DNA of 38,625 bases from assembly GCA_030681375.1 (NCBI GenBank), contig JAUXWM010000050.1, forward strand, positions 1 through 38,625, given 5' to 3'. Below, piece by piece: positions 25,613 to 34,398 of the stretch (positions are counted from its first letter, which is position 1; the number at the start of each line of letters is the position of its first letter). Below the pieces are notes generated by a model. That model searched no databases. It was not told where the DNA came from and saw nothing but the letters and a program-made list of their open reading frames with translations. The position numbers were made by a program, and so were the translations under genes. The stretch is from Gallionella sp. (GTDB lineage Bacteria > Pseudomonadota > Gammaproteobacteria > Burkholderiales > Gallionellaceae).

Positions 25613-25849
25613 ATGGCGCGAGTATGTCAAGTTACGGGCAAAGGCCCAATGAGTGGGAACAATGTTTCGCATGCGAACAACAGAACAAAGCGTCGCTTCT
25701 TGCCTAATCTGCAGCGTCGCCGTTTCTGGGTTGAAGCTGAAAATCGCTGGGTCAGCTTGCGCTTGACTAATGCGGGTCTGCGTACCATCGACAAGAATGG
25801 TATCGAGTCCGTGTTGAGTGATATGCGCGCACGCGGCGAAAAAATCTAA
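25613..25849 (+). CDS. rpmB: Ribosomal protein bL28
   Basis: 78 residues, the same length as E. coli L28. [20 protein letters not shown] and the [16 protein letters not shown] block are diagnostic. It lacks the paired CxxC of zinc-binding L28, so it is the zinc-independent form. TTGGAGTAG lies before the ATG. A large-subunit protein, in an operon with rpmG. Confidence 0.97.
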   Translation: MARVCQVTGKGPMSGNNVSHANNRTKRRFLPNLQRRRFWVEAENRWVSLRLTNAGLRTIDKNGIESVLSDMRARGEKI

Positions 25850-25860
25850 GGAGCTAGAAA

Positions 25861-26016
25861 ATGCGTGAAAAAATTAAACTTGAGTCCAGTGCTGGTACCG
25901 GTCATTTCTATACCACGGACAAGAACAAGCGCACCACACCGGGCAAGATCGAGATGAAGAAATACGATCCTGTGGTACGTAAGCATGTCATGTACAAGGA
26001 AACCAAACTGAAGTAA
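25861..26016 (+). CDS. rpmG: Ribosomal protein bL33
   Basis: 51 residues, beginning [20 protein letters not shown] with the [17 protein letters not shown] block of L33. It has no cysteines, so it is the zinc-independent form. AAGGAG lies just upstream and the gap to rpmB is 11 bp, the conserved rpmB-rpmG pair. It is short, so easily missed by length cut-offs. Confidence 0.97.
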   Translation: MREKIKLESSAGTGHFYTTDKNKRTTPGKIEMKKYDPVVRKHVMYKETKLK

Positions 26017-26039
26017 TTCAGACCGGTTTCATCGTGCAA

Positions 26040-26068
26040 ACAAAAACCCGCTCAGGCGGGTTTTTTGT
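26040..26068 (+). terminator. Intrinsic terminator after rpmG
   Basis: Stem AACCCGC/GCGGGTT with a 4-nt loop TCAG, preceded by an A-run and followed by TTTTTTGTTTT. It is usable in both directions and lies between converging rpmG and the nucleotidyltransferase gene. Confidence 0.88.
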
Positions 26069-26096
26069 TTTATCGATTGATTTTCATTGGCGCATT

Positions 26097-26600
26097 TCAA
26101 GAATCTACGTCCTTTATCCTTATGATTTCAGAAATGGCTCTCTCCAATATCATTCTGTCGGAAATATCTTTTTCACGAACTGTCTGTTTGGTAAGCAGAA
26201 GCCCATCCAGAGATATTGTCGTTACAGGGATGCCATCAAAATCAATTACTTGCGTATACTTTTTTAGTGTATCGAATGTTTCGCCGCAGGCGTTGAACAT
26301 TACATCAACGATAATGTCATCTGCGACGCGAATATTTTCACCCTCTTCAAACCATGCAGGATCAATATCCTTGGCGGCTTTGTCCGGCAGGATTAGTAAT
26401 GCCTGCTTAACCTTTCGTCCCGTAGCTATGGTCGGTTGAACAAGAATATCAATGTCGGTTGTCGCTCTTTGATAACCATGGGCGTAAAGTGCATAGCCAC
26501 CTATCAGCAAGTAATCAACATCATTCGCGTTGAGGGAGGCAGCCAAAGACTTTAAATCATTACTTGTCGCGGGCCTCGCATATTCATCTCCATCCTTCAT
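26097..26600 (-). CDS. Nucleotidyltransferase-fold protein (MNT/AbiEii-like)
   Basis: 167 residues. The signature LLIGGYALYAHGYQRATTDIDIL has the G-G (34-35) and D-x-D (Asp49, Asp51) of the polymerase-beta nucleotidyltransferase fold, with a third likely carboxylate at Asp98 in IIVDVMF. Relatives include minimal nucleotidyltransferases and AbiEii-type toxins, some of which modify tRNA or partner proteins. No role can be assigned from sequence. I chose the ATG at 26600, which overlaps the stop of the upstream small gene as ATGA; a longer frame to 26654 lies within that gene. It is the last gene in a four-gene overlapping run. Confidence 0.75.
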   Translation of the reverse strand: MKDGDEYARPATSNDLKSLAASLNANDVDYLLIGGYALYAHGYQRATTDIDILVQPTIATGRKVKQALLILPDKAAKDIDPAWFEEGENIRVADDIIVDVMFNACGETFDTLKKYTQVIDFDGIPVTTISLDGLLLTKQTVREKDISDRMILERAISEIIRIKDVDS

Positions 26601-26872
26601 GGCGACATCCTGTTGATTTTGATCCAGATTTTCGCCATGTGTCTTGCCAGGCATTCATCCTGATGGAGGTTGGCTTCTTCATGCGTCCTAAAGCGATATA
26701 CTCCTTTAGGAATGCAACCGGCCCTTCCATATGGCATCACCGATTGCATCATCTCATTAAAGGCTGCCGCGCGCTTGAGCGCCTCAGCGGATGCCTGTGT
26801 TTGCAGTGCGGGATCTGCTCTCTTGCCTACGGTGCGCATGGTTTTTGCCCAATCCGTTAACCCTGTGCCCAT
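26597..26872 (-). CDS. Conserved small protein of unknown function upstream of the nucleotidyltransferase
   Basis: 91 residues, mostly helical in character. The segment MMQSVMPYGRAGCIPKGVYRFRTHEEANLHQDECLARHMAKIW has the look of a conserved family: a motif Y-G-R-x-G-C-I-P-K-G-V-Y-R-F followed by a helix rich in E, H and Q. Its stop overlaps the nucleotidyltransferase start by 4 nt, and its ATG lies inside the STAS-like gene (16-nt overlap); an internal ATG at 26839 is another possible start. Such tight pairing suggests it binds or regulates the nucleotidyltransferase, possibly as an antitoxin-like partner (inference). Confidence 0.7.
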   Translation of the reverse strand: MGTGLTDWAKTMRTVGKRADPALQTQASAEALKRAAAFNEMMQSVMPYGRAGCIPKGVYRFRTHEEANLHQDECLARHMAKIWIKINRMSP

Positions 26873-27204
26873 GCTTTTGCTTCATCGTAGTCGGTAAACA
26901 CGCAGATTTCCGCATCGACGAACAGGCGTGACAGCAAGGCATTCCAGGTGACCCATTGGTTGTCGGTGACTATGGCGATTTTGCTGAAGTCGTGGTTGTG
27001 TTCGCTGCTGAAGAATTTGATTTCTTCCCAGGCGACATCTACTGTGTAGTCAAGCATCGCGCGCAGATCAAGCAACAGGTTGAGTGCACCGGGCGTTCTG
27101 AGTTTGTATAAGGATTGCTCTTCGAATTCCTTGAAGTCGGCGAGCGTGAATTCACCCATCACGGCGGCGTTGACGAGGTTGTCGGTTTGTTCGATGGTGA
27201 TCAT
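26857..27204 (-). CDS. SpoIIAA/STAS-like protein
   Basis: 115 residues resembling the STAS-like (SpoIIAA-like) family of small cytosolic proteins: MITIEQTDNLVNAAVMGEFT, then LLLDLRAMLDYTVDVAWEEIKFF, KIAIVTDNQWVTW and a C-terminal DYDEAKAWAQG, giving the alternating strand-helix pattern of that fold. The biochemical role of these stand-alone proteins is unknown. The ATG at 27204 overlaps the stop of the EamA transporter gene (ATGA); an upstream start at 27297 would lie inside that gene. Confidence 0.75.
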   Translation of the reverse strand: MITIEQTDNLVNAAVMGEFTLADFKEFEEQSLYKLRTPGALNLLLDLRAMLDYTVDVAWEEIKFFSSEHNHDFSKIAIVTDNQWVTWNALLSRLFVDAEICVFTDYDEAKAWAQG

Positions 27205-28070
27205 TTTTCTCTCTCTGTTGGTGTGGGTGATGGATGTCTGGGCGACAGGTGCAAGCTTAGCACACCGCTGGCGATGATGAGCGCCATGCCTGACCAACTT
27301 GATGGTGATAAGGTTTCATTCCATAGCAACATGCCGAACAGACTGGCGATCACAATGGTGCTATATGCCAGGCTGCCGACCACCAGCGTCTTGCCGACAA
27401 GGTAGGCGCGGGTCATCGCGAGTTGCGCGAGGGTGGCGGTGCCGCCCAGGCCCAGCAGAATCAGCAGGCCTTCCAGCGTGACGGCGTGCATGGTGTCGAA
27501 TAGCATCAATGCGCCGCTGCCCAGGGTTGCGATCAGGCTGAAATAAAATACCGTGCGCGTGACGGGTTCGCCTAGCATGCCGAGTTGCTTGACGTTGAGA
27601 TAGGCGACACCGGCGAGGAAGCCTGAAATCAGTCCCAGCAGGCCGGTCAGCAGCTGCTCGTGTTGCAGCGTCGGGTGCAGCAATAACACTACGCCGAGAA
27701 ATCCCAGGCCGATGGCGATGGTCAGCGGCAGGTGGAATTTGTCCTTGAACACCAGCATGGTGAGCAGGGTGAGGAACAGGGGCGCGGTGTAGTTAAGCGT
27801 AATGGCGGTGGCCAGCGGCAGAACGGTGATGCAGTAGAAAAACAGTATCAGTGCCACCGTGCCGGACAGACCGCGCCACAGATGGTTGCGCCAGTGGTGT
27901 GTGGCGGCGCTGATGTGGTGTGACCGCATGATCAGATATACCAGCAGCAGGCCGATAACGGAGCGGTAAAAAACCAGTTCGACATGCGAGAAATAGGCTG
28001 CGCCGAGCTTGACGAACACGCCCATGCAGGCGAAAAGCACCGCCGCGACCAGCATCCACAAAGAGCCCAT
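27201..28070 (-). CDS. EamA-family (DMT) transporter
   Basis: 289-residue inner-membrane protein with about ten predicted helices in two EamA repeats (roughly 3-140 and 145-278). Typical features are FACMGVFVKLGA, YRSVIGLLLVYL, LPLATAITLNYTAPLFLTLL and, in the second half, LAQLAMTRAYLVGKTLVVGSLAYSTIV. The family exports amino acids, metabolites or drugs; the substrate cannot be told. It begins the four-gene overlapping run that ends with the nucleotidyltransferase. Confidence 0.9.
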   Translation of the reverse strand: MGSLWMLVAAVLFACMGVFVKLGAAYFSHVELVFYRSVIGLLLVYLIMRSHHISAATHHWRNHLWRGLSGTVALILFFYCITVLPLATAITLNYTAPLFLTLLTMLVFKDKFHLPLTIAIGLGFLGVVLLLHPTLQHEQLLTGLLGLISGFLAGVAYLNVKQLGMLGEPVTRTVFYFSLIATLGSGALMLFDTMHAVTLEGLLILLGLGGTATLAQLAMTRAYLVGKTLVVGSLAYSTIVIASLFGMLLWNETLSPSSWSGMALIIASGVLSLHLSPRHPSPTPTEREK

Positions 28071-28229
28071 ATCAAAGTAACTCCGTAGTATTAGTTAGAA
28101 AAAACAGGTGTCACGCGGAGACGCGGAGGTCGCGGAGATAAAGCCTTGGAGTAACTTGATTCCAGTTATATCACGGTAACAAAATTAGAATCCTACTTTT
28201 CCCCCACACACTTCGCATGAGAATGTGTT
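28071..28229. repeat. Spacer with ACGCGGAG repeats
   Basis: Contains ACGCGGAG-ACGCGGAG-GTCGCGGAG in tandem (about 28113-28137), a short repeat of a type often dispersed in proteobacterial spacers. The rest, up to the Rieske gene end, shows no gene; GAGAATGTG with flanking CACAC near 28205-28222 forms only a weak hairpin, a poor candidate terminator for the Rieske gene. Confidence 0.5.
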
Positions 28230-29327
28230 TTATAGGTGTGGTGCAAGATTGCGGCGCAGGTACTCGTGGAAGTGCAGCATGCCGTCCTCGGTAGGCGACT
28301 GGTACGGGCCGTGTTCTTCGATGCCGCGCTGATACAGCGACTTGCGGCCCTGGTGCATGCGCAGGCAGATGATATCGTCTTCGACCGCTGTTTCGTTGTA
28401 AGCCTTTTGCTCCGCTTCAACATATTCGCGTTCGAACAGCACGATGTCTTCCAGATAATAGAATTCAACGATGTTGGTGCAGGCTTCTGCGCCGCGCGGG
28501 ACCAACGTGCTGATGACCAGCGTGCCGGGGTACCATTCGACCATGATGTTCGGGTAGTAGGTCAGCCAAATTGCGCCGTATTTCGGTAATTTGCCGCCGT
28601 GATAGCGTAACACCTGTTCCTGCCAGTCACCATACGCTGCGCTGCCGACGCGTTGCAGCGCATTCTTGATGCCGACTGTCTGTACGCTGTACTGTTCGCC
28701 GAATTCCCACTGCAAGTCGTCGCAGTCGACAAAATTTCCCAGCCCGGGGTGGAAAGGCACGACGTGGTAGTCCTCCAGATAGACTTCGATGAAAGTCTTC
28801 CAGTTGAAGGCATATTCGTCCACTTGCACGCGATCCAGCATGTAGCCGGAAAAATCCAGATCCTGCATTACGCCAACTTTGGCCAGGTCGCGGGCGATAT
28901 CGCGTTTGCCCGAGAACAGCATGCCGTTCCAGTTTTGCAGTGGCGATTTGTTCAGATGCAAACAGGGATTTTCCGGGAAATGCGGTGCGCCCAGCAATTC
29001 GCCGTTGGTCTTGTAAGTCCAGCGATGCAGCGGGCAGACGATGTGTTGCGCGTTGCCGCGGCCTTGCAGCATGGTGGCCTGGCGGTGGCGGCAGATATTG
29101 GAAAGCAATTCCACACCATTCGGGTTGCGTACCAGCATTTGCGATTCATCGCGCAGCACCTGATAGTCGCCCAGACTGGGCACCATCAATTCATGGCCGA
29201 CATAGTTGGGGCCGTGCTCGAACAGCACGCGTTGCTCCAGCTCCAGCACTTTGCTGTCGAAGTACCAGGCGAGTGGCGGTTGAATTTGAGTCGGGGTGAG
29301 TTGATTCAGTGTGGTGATATTGGACAT
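28230..29327 (-). CDS. Rieske-type aromatic ring-hydroxylating oxygenase, alpha subunit-like
   Basis: 365 residues. A Rieske 2Fe-2S site (Cys79-x-His81 in NICRHR and Cys98-x2-His101 in CPLHRWTY) is followed by a catalytic domain with the mononuclear iron motif NWKTFIEVYLEDYHVVPFHPGL (Asp186, His188, His193). This is the architecture of ring-hydroxylating dioxygenase alpha subunits and choline-monooxygenase-like enzymes. No beta subunit or reductase gene is adjacent and the substrate is unknown. The ATG at 29327 is used; a GTG at 29333 would add two residues and is closer to the AAGGA. It diverges from xseB. Confidence 0.85.
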   Translation of the reverse strand: MSNITTLNQLTPTQIQPPLAWYFDSKVLELEQRVLFEHGPNYVGHELMVPSLGDYQVLRDESQMLVRNPNGVELLSNICRHRQATMLQGRGNAQHIVCPLHRWTYKTNGELLGAPHFPENPCLHLNKSPLQNWNGMLFSGKRDIARDLAKVGVMQDLDFSGYMLDRVQVDEYAFNWKTFIEVYLEDYHVVPFHPGLGNFVDCDDLQWEFGEQYSVQTVGIKNALQRVGSAAYGDWQEQVLRYHGGKLPKYGAIWLTYYPNIMVEWYPGTLVISTLVPRGAEACTNIVEFYYLEDIVLFEREYVEAEQKAYNETAVEDDIICLRMHQGRKSLYQRGIEEHGPYQSPTEDGMLHFHEYLRRNLAPHL

Positions 29328-29414
29328 ACCCACATCGTCCTTACAAATAGTGAATACGTTTGTTACGGGAAAGGACGTAATTTTCCCTTAAATCAGGGGT
29401 GAGGGCAACAAAAA

Positions 29415-29444
29415 TTGGCTCATACAGGATGCGTTGGGTAAAAT
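29415..29444 (+). promoter_or_regulatory. Possible promoter of the xseB-ispA-dxs operon
   Basis: -35 TTGGCT (29415-29420), 18-bp spacer, -10 TAAAAT (29439-29444). It would start transcription about 20 bp before the chosen xseB ATG. Confidence 0.5.
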
Positions 29445-29472
29445 GCCTGCCTTTCCTACGCAAAAGACTGAA

Positions 29473-29706
29473 ATGGCCGGAAAACCGCATAAACCACAGG
29501 GCTACGAGTCGGCAATGGTCGAGCTTGAGCAAATCGTTGCCGATATGGAGGCAGGCAAGTTGTCGCTGGAAGATTCGCTGGCCGCCTACAAACGCGGCGC
29601 GGAACTGCTGGCCTTCTGTCGCAATCGTCTGGAAGACGCGCAACAGCAAGTGCGCGTGCTGGAAGAGGGCGTGCTCAGAGAGCTTCCGCCCGGCGAGGTT
29701 TTATGA
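29473..29706 (+). CDS. xseB: XseB, exodeoxyribonuclease VII small subunit
   Basis: 77 residues. GYESAMVELEQIVADMEAGKLSLEDSLAAYKRGAELLAFCRNRLEDAQQQVRVLE is the diagnostic helical core. It forms ExoVII with XseA, degrading single-stranded DNA. I chose the ATG at 29473, downstream of the putative promoter; in-frame ATG (29443) and TTG (29434) starts would add 10 or 13 non-conserved residues. Its stop overlaps the ispA start (4 nt), as in the common xseB-ispA-dxs arrangement. Confidence 0.93.
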   Translation: MAGKPHKPQGYESAMVELEQIVADMEAGKLSLEDSLAAYKRGAELLAFCRNRLEDAQQQVRVLEEGVLRELPPGEVL

Positions 29707-30596
29707 TGACAGTCGATTTTGCAGGCTGGACGGCGGCTCACCAATCCCGCTTCGAAGAAGTGCTGCGCGATTTACTGCCGCAGCCTGAAGTGTCGCCGCA
29801 GCGTTTGCATCAGGCGATGCGCTATGCCGTGCTGGATGGCGGCAAACGGGTGCGCCCCCTGCTGGCCTTTGCGGCGGGTGAGTGGGCCGGAGCGGATGTG
29901 GGGCGCGTCAATATCGCGGCGGCGGCAGTCGAGCTGATTCATGCTTATTCACTGGTTCACGACGATATGCCGTGCTTGGACGACGATGTGCTGCGCCGGG
30001 GCAAGCCGACCTGTCATGTGCAATATGACGAGGCGACTGCGCTGCTGGTTGGCGACAGTCTGCAAACGCTGGCATTTCAGCTGCTCGCCGAGCACCGGCT
30101 CAGCGATGAGGGGCAGCAACAACTAGAGATGATCAGGCTGCTGGCGGCGGCTTCCGGTTCGCGCGGTATGGCAGGCGGGCAGGCGATTGATCTGGAGAGC
30201 GTCGGTCGCGCGTTAAGCCTGCCTGAACTGGAGAATATGCATATCCACAAGACGGGTGCCTTGATACGTGCGGCGATTTTGCTTGGCGCACAGTGCGGAA
30301 CCGTTTCGGCAGCACAATTGGCCAGGTTGGACCATTTCGGCAAATGCGTCGGGCTGGCGTTTCAGGTGGTGGATGATGTGCTCGACTTTGCGGCCGACAC
30401 TGCCACGCTGGGCAAGACCGCAGGCAAGGATGCCGATAACGACAAACCGACTTATGTCACCCTGCTGGGCGTACAGGCTGCGCGTGGCATGGCGCACGAC
30501 CTGCACGCGGAAGCCGTGGAAACGCTGGCGGAATTCGGCGATAAAGCGTTACGTCTGCGTGAACTCGCTGATTTCATCGTGTTAAGAAAGTTCTGA
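29703..30596 (+). CDS. ispA: IspA, farnesyl diphosphate synthase
   Basis: 297-residue cytosolic prenyltransferase. First aspartate-rich motif DDMPCLDDD (87-95), basic GGKRVRP (47-53), GGQAIDL (158-164), HKTG and second aspartate motif DDVLDFAAD (224-232) are all present. It condenses IPP with DMAPP and geranyl diphosphate to C15, feeding ubiquinone, undecaprenyl and other isoprenoids. The stop overlaps the dxs ATG by one base. Confidence 0.96.
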   Translation: MMTVDFAGWTAAHQSRFEEVLRDLLPQPEVSPQRLHQAMRYAVLDGGKRVRPLLAFAAGEWAGADVGRVNIAAAAVELIHAYSLVHDDMPCLDDDVLRRGKPTCHVQYDEATALLVGDSLQTLAFQLLAEHRLSDEGQQQLEMIRLLAAASGSRGMAGGQAIDLESVGRALSLPELENMHIHKTGALIRAAILLGAQCGTVSAAQLARLDHFGKCVGLAFQVVDDVLDFAADTATLGKTAGKDADNDKPTYVTLLGVQAARGMAHDLHAEAVETLAEFGDKALRLRELADFIVLRKF

Positions 30597-32440
30597 TGTA
30601 TTCACTGCTCAATACCATCAACACACCTGAAGATTTACGCAAACTGACGCGCGAGAAACTGCCGCAACTTGCCAAGGAATTACGCGAGTTTCTGGTCGAA
30701 TCAGTCAGTAAAACCGGCGGGCATTTGTCTTCCAATCTCGGTACGGTCGAATTGACCATCGCCCTGCATTATATCTACGACACCCCGGAAGACAGGCTGG
30801 TGTGGGATGTCGGACATCAGACCTATGCGCATAAAATTCTTACCGGACGCCGCCAGGCGATGAATACCTTGCGCATGGCGGGCGGCCTTGCCGGATTCCC
30901 CAAGCGCGATGAAAGCCCTTACGACACCTTCGGTACCGGGCATTCGAGCACCTCGATTTCGGCTGCATTGGGCATGGCGGTGGCGGCGCAATTGTCCGGC
31001 GCAAAGCGGCGTGCGGTGGCGATCATCGGCGATGGCGCGATGACGGGCGGCATGGCGTTCGAGGCACTCAACAATGCGGGCGCGATGGACGCCAATTTGC
31101 TGGTGATACTCAACGACAACGACATGTCCATATCGCGACCGGTCGGCGCGCTGAACAATTATCTGGCGCGTTTGATGTCGGGACGTTTTTACGCGGCGAT
31201 GCGGCGCGGTAGCGAGAAAGTGCTGAAGGGCATGCCGCCTATGCTGGAATTCGCCAAACGCGCCGAAGAACATGTCAAGGGTATGGTGACGCCGAGCACG
31301 ATGTTCGAGGAATTCGGTTTTAATTACATCGGCCCGGTCGATGGTCACGATCTGGATGCGCTGCTGGACACACTGGGCAATATTCGTGAGCTTGAAGGCC
31401 CGCAGTTCCTGCATGTCGTCACGCAGAAGGGCAAGGGTTACGCGTTGGCGGAAGAAGACTGTCTGCTGTATCACGGCGTGAGCAAGTTCGACCGGGATAA
31501 CGGCATCGTGCAGAAGCGAGCCGGGAAACCCACCTACACTCAGGTGTTCGGGCAATGGCTGTGCGACATCTCCACTCAGGATGAGCGCGTGGTCGGCATT
31601 ACCCCTGCGATGTGTGATGGCTCAGGCATGCAGGAATTCGCAGAAAAATTCCCGGCGCGGTATTTCGATGTGGGCATCGCCGAACAACACGCGCTGACCT
31701 TTGCCGCAGGGCTGGCCTGCGATGGCTATAAGCCGGTGGTAGCGATTTATTCGACTTTCCTGCAACGCGCCTACGATCAGCTGATCCACGATATCGCGAT
31801 ACAGAATCTGCCGGTGGTTTTGGCGATAGATCGCGGCGGGCTGGTAGGCGCAGACGGTGCGACTCATGCGGGCAGCTTCGATTTGTCTTATCTGCGTTGT
31901 ATTCCGAACATGACCGTGATGACACCCGGCGACGAAAATGAATGCCGTCAGATGCTGTACACCGCAATCACGCTGAATACGCCGAGCGCGGTGCGTTATC
32001 CGCGCGGCATGGGGCCGGGCGTGGCGATAAGCGGCGAGATGCAGGCTTTGGTGGTGGGCAGGGGGGAGTTGCTGCGCACGGGAAAACGGGTGGCGATACT
32101 GGCTTTTGGCTCCATGCTGGCGCCCGCTTTGCTGGCGGCCGAGCAACTGGATGCGAGCGTGGTGAATATGCGCTTCGTCAAACCGCTGGATGCCGAGCTG
32201 GTGTTGCGCATGGCACGCGAGCATGAGCTGCTGGTTACGGTGGAAGAAAATGCCGTACAGGGCGGGGCGGGCAGCGCGGTTGCAGAATGCCTGTTGCAGC
32301 AGGGCTTATCGCTGCCGTTGCTGCAACTGGGTTTGCCGGATAAATTCATCGAACAGGGCGATCCGGTACAGATGCTGGCGGACTGCGGGCTGGATGCCGC
32401 GGGGCTGGTTGCCGCAATAAATGGAAAATTAACCAAGTAA
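30596..32440 (+). CDS. dxs: Dxs, 1-deoxy-D-xylulose-5-phosphate synthase
   Basis: 614 residues, normal length. Thiamine diphosphate site motif [18 protein letters not shown] (from 145) with NDNDMSIS, early His-containing segments [12 protein letters not shown] ([14 protein letters not shown]) and [15 protein letters not shown], and catalytic Glu363 in [13 protein letters not shown]. It makes DXP from pyruvate and glyceraldehyde-3-phosphate, the first step of the MEP pathway, in one operon with ispA. Confidence 0.97.
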   Translation: MYSLLNTINTPEDLRKLTREKLPQLAKELREFLVESVSKTGGHLSSNLGTVELTIALHYIYDTPEDRLVWDVGHQTYAHKILTGRRQAMNTLRMAGGLAGFPKRDESPYDTFGTGHSSTSISAALGMAVAAQLSGAKRRAVAIIGDGAMTGGMAFEALNNAGAMDANLLVILNDNDMSISRPVGALNNYLARLMSGRFYAAMRRGSEKVLKGMPPMLEFAKRAEEHVKGMVTPSTMFEEFGFNYIGPVDGHDLDALLDTLGNIRELEGPQFLHVVTQKGKGYALAEEDCLLYHGVSKFDRDNGIVQKRAGKPTYTQVFGQWLCDISTQDERVVGITPAMCDGSGMQEFAEKFPARYFDVGIAEQHALTFAAGLACDGYKPVVAIYSTFLQRAYDQLIHDIAIQNLPVVLAIDRGGLVGADGATHAGSFDLSYLRCIPNMTVMTPGDENECRQMLYTAITLNTPSAVRYPRGMGPGVAISGEMQALVVGRGELLRTGKRVAILAFGSMLAPALLAAEQLDASVVNMRFVKPLDAELVLRMAREHELLVTVEENAVQGGAGSAVAECLLQQGLSLPLLQLGLPDKFIEQGDPVQMLADCGLDAAGLVAAINGKLTK

Positions 32441-32441
32441 T

Positions 32442-32466
32442 CTTGTCGGGATTGGTTATAATCCCG
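32442..32466 (+). promoter_or_regulatory. -10-like TATAAT within a small hairpin before folE2
   Basis: CGGGATT and AATCCCG form a perfect 7-bp inverted repeat around GGTTAT, and TATAAT (32457-32462) overlaps it. No convincing -35 is present at 17 bp. It may be a folE2 promoter with an operator-like repeat, or a simple hairpin after dxs; there is no T-run for termination. Confidence 0.35.
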
Positions 32467-32495
32467 CCTATCCGTAATTTGATAGAAAGCACACC

Positions 32496-33293
32496 ATGAA
32501 TACACAAAAATCCATTGCCGATGTGCAAAGCTCGGCTGATTTGCGCCAGATAGCGATCAACCGCGTTGGTATCAAAGGGATCCGTCACCCGGTTAAGGTT
32601 CAGGACAAGAGCGTCGGCGTGCAGCACACCATCGCGACTTTTAACATGTATGTGCATTTGCCGCACAATTTTAAAGGCACGCACATGTCGCGCTTTGTCG
32701 AGATACTCAACCGGCATGAACGTGAAATTTCCGTGGAATCATTCGAGAAGATCCTGCGCGAAATGGTGGTGTTGCTGGAAGCGCAGTCCGGCTATATCGA
32801 GATGAATTTTCCGTATTTCGTCAACAAGACTGCGCCCATATCCGGCGTACAGAGCCTGCTTGATTACGATGTGACCCTGATCGGCGAAATGAAGGACGGC
32901 GAAGCGCATGTGACCATGAAGGTATTGGTGCCGGTGACCAGTCTGTGTCCCTGCTCAAAGAAGATTTCCGAGCGCGGCGCACACAACCAGCGTTCGCATG
33001 TGACCATCACCTTGCGCACCAACAGCTTCGTCTGGATTGAAGAGGTGGTCGATATTGCCGAGAAACAGGCTTCGTGTGAGCTGTATGGCTTGCTCAAACG
33101 CCCCGATGAGAAATATGTCACCGAACGCGCTTACGATAACCCCAAGTTTGTCGAAGATATGGTGCGCGACGTGGCTGCGGTACTCAATGCGGATGATCGT
33201 ATCGATGCCTATATCATCGAATCGGAAAACTTTGAATCCATCCACAATCACTCGGCTTATGCACTGATTGAGCGGGATAAAACCAAAGAGTAA
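32496..33293 (+). CDS. folE2: FolE2, GTP cyclohydrolase IB
   Basis: 265 residues. Recognised by [37 protein letters not shown], the metal-site segment [21 protein letters not shown] (Cys151, His163) and the C-terminal [15 protein letters not shown]. The enzyme opens GTP to dihydroneopterin triphosphate for folate and, through preQ0, queuosine. This makes a functional link to queA and tgt at the left end of the window. FolE2 replaces the zinc enzyme FolE and uses other metals, often as the zinc-limitation form. Confidence 0.95.
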   Translation: MNTQKSIADVQSSADLRQIAINRVGIKGIRHPVKVQDKSVGVQHTIATFNMYVHLPHNFKGTHMSRFVEILNRHEREISVESFEKILREMVVLLEAQSGYIEMNFPYFVNKTAPISGVQSLLDYDVTLIGEMKDGEAHVTMKVLVPVTSLCPCSKKISERGAHNQRSHVTITLRTNSFVWIEEVVDIAEKQASCELYGLLKRPDEKYVTERAYDNPKFVEDMVRDVAAVLNADDRIDAYIIESENFESIHNHSAYALIERDKTKE

Positions 33294-33331
33294 GCGGTGT
33301 TTCCTGAGCCGCTGATACGGCTATACAAGGC

Positions 33332-33628
33332 TTGAAAAATATCAAAATCGACAATGCAGACGACAGGCCGGTCATAAGCTGCGCCTCATGCAAGGCATGT
33401 TGCTGCCGGCTGGAAGTGATGCTGATGGGCGACGACAATATTCCGCCCGCAATGACGGAACGGGATCGCTGGGGCGGGTGGATCATGGCGCGTCTTGACG
33501 ACGGCTGGTGCTCGGCTCTGGACAGGCGCACCCTGCTATGCACGATTTATTCGCGCAGACCGATGATTTGTCGTGAATATCAGGCGGGCGACAGCGACTG
33601 TATCGAGGAAAGGCGGATACACAATTAA
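33332..33628 (+). CDS. YkgJ-like cysteine cluster protein
   Basis: 98 residues, nine cysteines at 17, 20, 23, 24, 25, 60, 70, 80 and 90. The pattern CASCKACC, then C near 60, CTIYSRRPMICREYQ and a late Cys is that of the zinc- or iron-sulfur-binding YkgJ family. Function unknown. The start is a TTG at 33332 with AAGG upstream; no ATG is available before the first cysteines. Confidence 0.8.
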   Translation: MKNIKIDNADDRPVISCASCKACCCRLEVMLMGDDNIPPAMTERDRWGGWIMARLDDGWCSALDRRTLLCTIYSRRPMICREYQAGDSDCIEERRIHN

Positions 33629-33680
33629 AGGCCTGCACCTGCTTCGCGGGTTGCGGCGCCTCATTTGGTAATTTCAGACT

Positions 33681-33998
33681 ATGGATATGGCAAGTTTGCT
33701 TTTAATGCTGGTGTTGGTCGCGCTGGCTTGGTTCTGGTTCGATAGTTTGCGCGCGCTTGAGGTCGCGCGGAGCGGAGGGAAGCAGGCCTGTAGTGAGGCG
33801 CAGGTGCAGTTTCTTGACGACACGGTCGCCAGCGTCGCACTGACACTGGCGCGCGACAAAGACGGGCGTCGCGTGCTGCGCCGTACCTATCGTTTTGAAT
33901 TCAGTGAAACCGGCAATACCCGGCTGGAGGGGCAACTGATTCTGCTCGGCGACAAAATCGACTCGGTCACGATGGAACCCTATCAAATACTGCCTTGA
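33681..33998 (+). CDS. DUF3301-type membrane-anchored protein
   Basis: 105 residues: one N-terminal transmembrane helix (about 4-20, SLLLMLVLVALAWFWFDSLRA) and a small cytosolic or periplasmic domain with ARSGGKQACSEAQVQFLDDTVA and RRTYRFEFSETGNTRLEGQLILLG, the signature of the DUF3301 family. Function unknown. It converges on the mini rod protein gene with 7 bp between them. Confidence 0.85.
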   Translation: MDMASLLLMLVLVALAWFWFDSLRALEVARSGGKQACSEAQVQFLDDTVASVALTLARDKDGRRVLRRTYRFEFSETGNTRLEGQLILLGDKIDSVTMEPYQILP

Positions 33999-34005
33999 AC
34001 AGGGT

Positions 34006-34305
34006 TCAGGCCTTGATATTCAGCAGCGTTCCCAGCATGGCGTTGTTGGCCTTGAACACCGACAGATTGGCCAGATAGCTGTTTTTGGCTTGCAACTGCT
34101 GCACCATGTCTGTTTCCAGTTCGACACTGCTGCCAGCACTGTCGCTAACCTGGGCAAGCGTGCCGCCTTCAGTTACCGTACTCTGCGATACTTCCTGACG
34201 CTTGAATCCCGGCGTATTGAGATTGGCAATATTGTGCGCCGTAGCCTGCAAGCGAGTCTGTGCAGCATTCATGCCGGAGAGCGCAATGGAAGAAATGACG
34301 TTCAT
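34006..34305 (-). CDS. Orphan miniature flagellar rod-like protein
   Basis: 99 residues. The N-terminus (SGMNAAQTRLQATAHNIANLNTPGFKRQ) is the rod/hook signature shared by FlgB, FlgC, FlgF and FlgG. The C-terminus (LETDMVQQLQAKNSYLANLSVFKANNAMLGTLLNIKA) is the matching terminal helix. The two helices are joined by only about 35 residues, so the molecule is just the coiled-coil part with no D1 domain. FlgB and FlgC are about 130-140 residues. No other flagellar gene is in the window. It could assemble in a rod or be an independent secretion-linked relative. Confidence 0.75.
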   Translation of the reverse strand: MNVISSIALSGMNAAQTRLQATAHNIANLNTPGFKRQEVSQSTVTEGGTLAQVSDSAGSSVELETDMVQQLQAKNSYLANLSVFKANNAMLGTLLNIKA

Positions 34306-34398
34306 GTTCGCATTGAAAAAGTTCAGAGGAGGCGACAGTATATAGGATAGCGTGGCTTGTATGTTTTATGAGCGTGCCCAGAAGATAGGCATAAGGCT

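Noticed and set aside
28112..28137. ACGCGGAG units considered as a CRISPR array
   Set aside because: Units are 8-9 bp, adjacent and without spacers; no cas genes are present.
30701..31555. 284-codon frame opposite dxs
   Set aside because: Antisense shadow of a clear dxs gene.
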